Source: Desulfobacteraceae bacterium
GTDB taxonomy: Bacteria > Desulfobacterota > DSM-4660 > Desulfatiglandales > Desulfatiglandaceae
NCBI GenBank assembly: GCA_030611815.1
Contig: JAUWPC010000235.1
Span: 1 to 5,511 of the forward strand
Length of the DNA: 5,511 nt
Direction: 5' to 3'
Under the pieces are notes generated by a model that worked only from the letters and a program-made list of their open reading frames with translations, searched no databases and had not been told where the DNA came from. Shown one piece after another: positions 5,071 to 5,511 of the stretch; position 1 is the stretch's first letter, and the number at the start of each line of letters is the position of its first letter. Both the position numbers and the translations under genes were made by a program.

Positions 5071-5109
5071 AGGAATCACGAATTCCCGCCGGGCGGGATT
5101 CGGATTCCT
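5071..5109. repeat. Long GC-rich hairpin downstream of the SYLF gene, TCCCGCC core
   Basis: AGGAATC (5071-5077) pairs with GATTCCT (5103-5109), and the core TCCCGCC (5084-5090) pairs with GGCGGGA (5092-5098), with CGAA/TTCG between. About 18 bp can form with two single-base bulges. It begins 40 nt after the SYLF stop. There is no T-run on its right side, so it is at best a weak or Rho-assisted 3' end for that gene. Its core is the same as in the three hairpins of the MITE. Confidence 0.7.
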
Positions 5110-5127
5110 GGTGAACCCTGTCGAAGA

Positions 5128-5146
5128 TCCCCCACCTGCGGGGGGA
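5128..5146. other. Second GC hairpin after the SYLF gene
   Basis: TCCCCC (5128-5133) can pair with GGGGGA (5141-5146), a 6-bp stem with a 7-nt loop. The sequence after it is ACCTCTTAAC, not a T-tract. Together with the previous hairpin it may stabilise or end the SYLF transcript, but neither is a textbook intrinsic terminator. Confidence 0.4.
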
Positions 5147-5511
5147 ACCTCTTAACAACTACTGCACCGTCCCAAAAGTTCTTTCTTACATTTTCGCAAA
5201 ACAAGTTGACCGGATATTCGCCATCTATAATCCACTTATATCTTTAAATACATGCTAATATATTGATAATATGTAACAATTACTTAGATAATGCCGACAA
5301 TATGGATTAACTGCAGACTACTAACATCTTTCTTCAACAATCGAGGTCACCGCCGAGTCCCGAATTACGAATTTTTACTTTTATTTTGTTTCGCGGTTTT
5401 CACACTTGCCACAAAAATTGAGACAATCCTCAAAGTTAAATTCTTTGTTTTCCTTCGTCACTCGTCACTCCTTGATCGTTATTCGATTATTATTACACAG
5501 GCAACTTAAAT
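5147..5511. other. AT-rich intergenic stretch with no recognised gene
   Basis: This tail is clearly richer in A and T than the coding part. A 72-codon plus-strand frame (5291-5509) lacks a ribosome site, has low-complexity hydrophobic composition and resembles nothing I know. A TTGACC (5206-5211) and a TATAAT (5226-5231) are only 14 nt apart, too close for a normal promoter. A short tandem CGTCACT repeat occurs at 5456-5469. I see no RNA gene, and the next gene must lie beyond the window. Confidence 0.5.

Noticed and set aside
5071..5146. Intrinsic terminator of the SYLF gene
   Set aside because: The hairpins are strong but neither is followed by a T-tract on the plus strand, so I list them as hairpins only.
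5206..5231. TTGACC and TATAAT as a promoter
   Set aside because: The spacing is only 14 nt and no convincing gene follows within the window.
5291..5509. 72-codon frame near the right end
   Set aside because: There is no ribosome site, composition is AT-driven and hydrophobic, it contains a short tandem repeat, and it has no recognisable similarity.

Overview
The window reads as a piece of a mesophilic, mixed-GC bacterial chromosome. A Desulfobacterota (former Deltaproteobacteria) sulfate reducer or syntroph is my best guess. It rests on acyl-CoA carboxylase/enoyl-CoA hydratase/TetR clusters and on intergenic CACGAAG and TCCCGCC palindromic repeats, which I associate with those genomes. This is an inference from style, not a database match.

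Left two thirds (1-3642), all on the minus strand. A probable operon runs leftwards from about 3754: an enoyl-CoA hydratase/isomerase-family protein (2875-3642), a TetR-family regulator (2242-2871, starting 3 nt after the upstream stop), a complete acyl-CoA carboxylase carboxyltransferase subunit (653-2203), then the first 161 codons of a second, paralogous carboxyltransferase subunit cut by the window edge (1-484). The set looks like a self-regulated acyl-CoA metabolism cluster. The isomerase/hydratase would rearrange an enoyl-CoA, the two carboxyltransferases would carboxylate (or decarboxylate) an acyl-CoA through biotin, and the TetR protein would probably sense an acyl-CoA. The substrate cannot be read from the sequence. 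Two repeats sit inside this operon: an octamer tandem repeat that encodes the end of the TetR protein, and a long CACGAAG inverted repeat between the two carboxyltransferase genes.

Middle (3643-4320), an intergenic region between divergent genes. It holds a 176-bp MITE-like element with about 28-bp imperfect terminal inverted repeats and a 6-7 bp target duplication (GAGTTA/G). The element carries three internal TCCCGCC hairpins. Its left end appears to supply the -35 box of the leftward operon promoter. Further right there is a good sigma70-type promoter (TTGACT-17-TATACT), a perfect 19-nt palindrome at the predicted transcription start, and the in-frame remains of an antibiotic-biosynthesis-monooxygenase (ABM) domain gene.

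Right part (4321-5511), plus strand. It contains a secreted SYLF/Ysc84-domain lipid-binding protein (4321-5031), two GC-rich hairpins, and then an AT-rich stretch up to the end in which I find no gene.

The most interesting points are the MITE with its target duplication and its possible role in the operon promoter, the enoyl-CoA hydratase homologue lacking both classic glutamates but keeping the PaaG-type aspartate, the altered oxyanion-hole motif in the carboxyltransferase, and the repeat-encoded tail of the regulator. I see no evidence for a wholly new multi-gene system.
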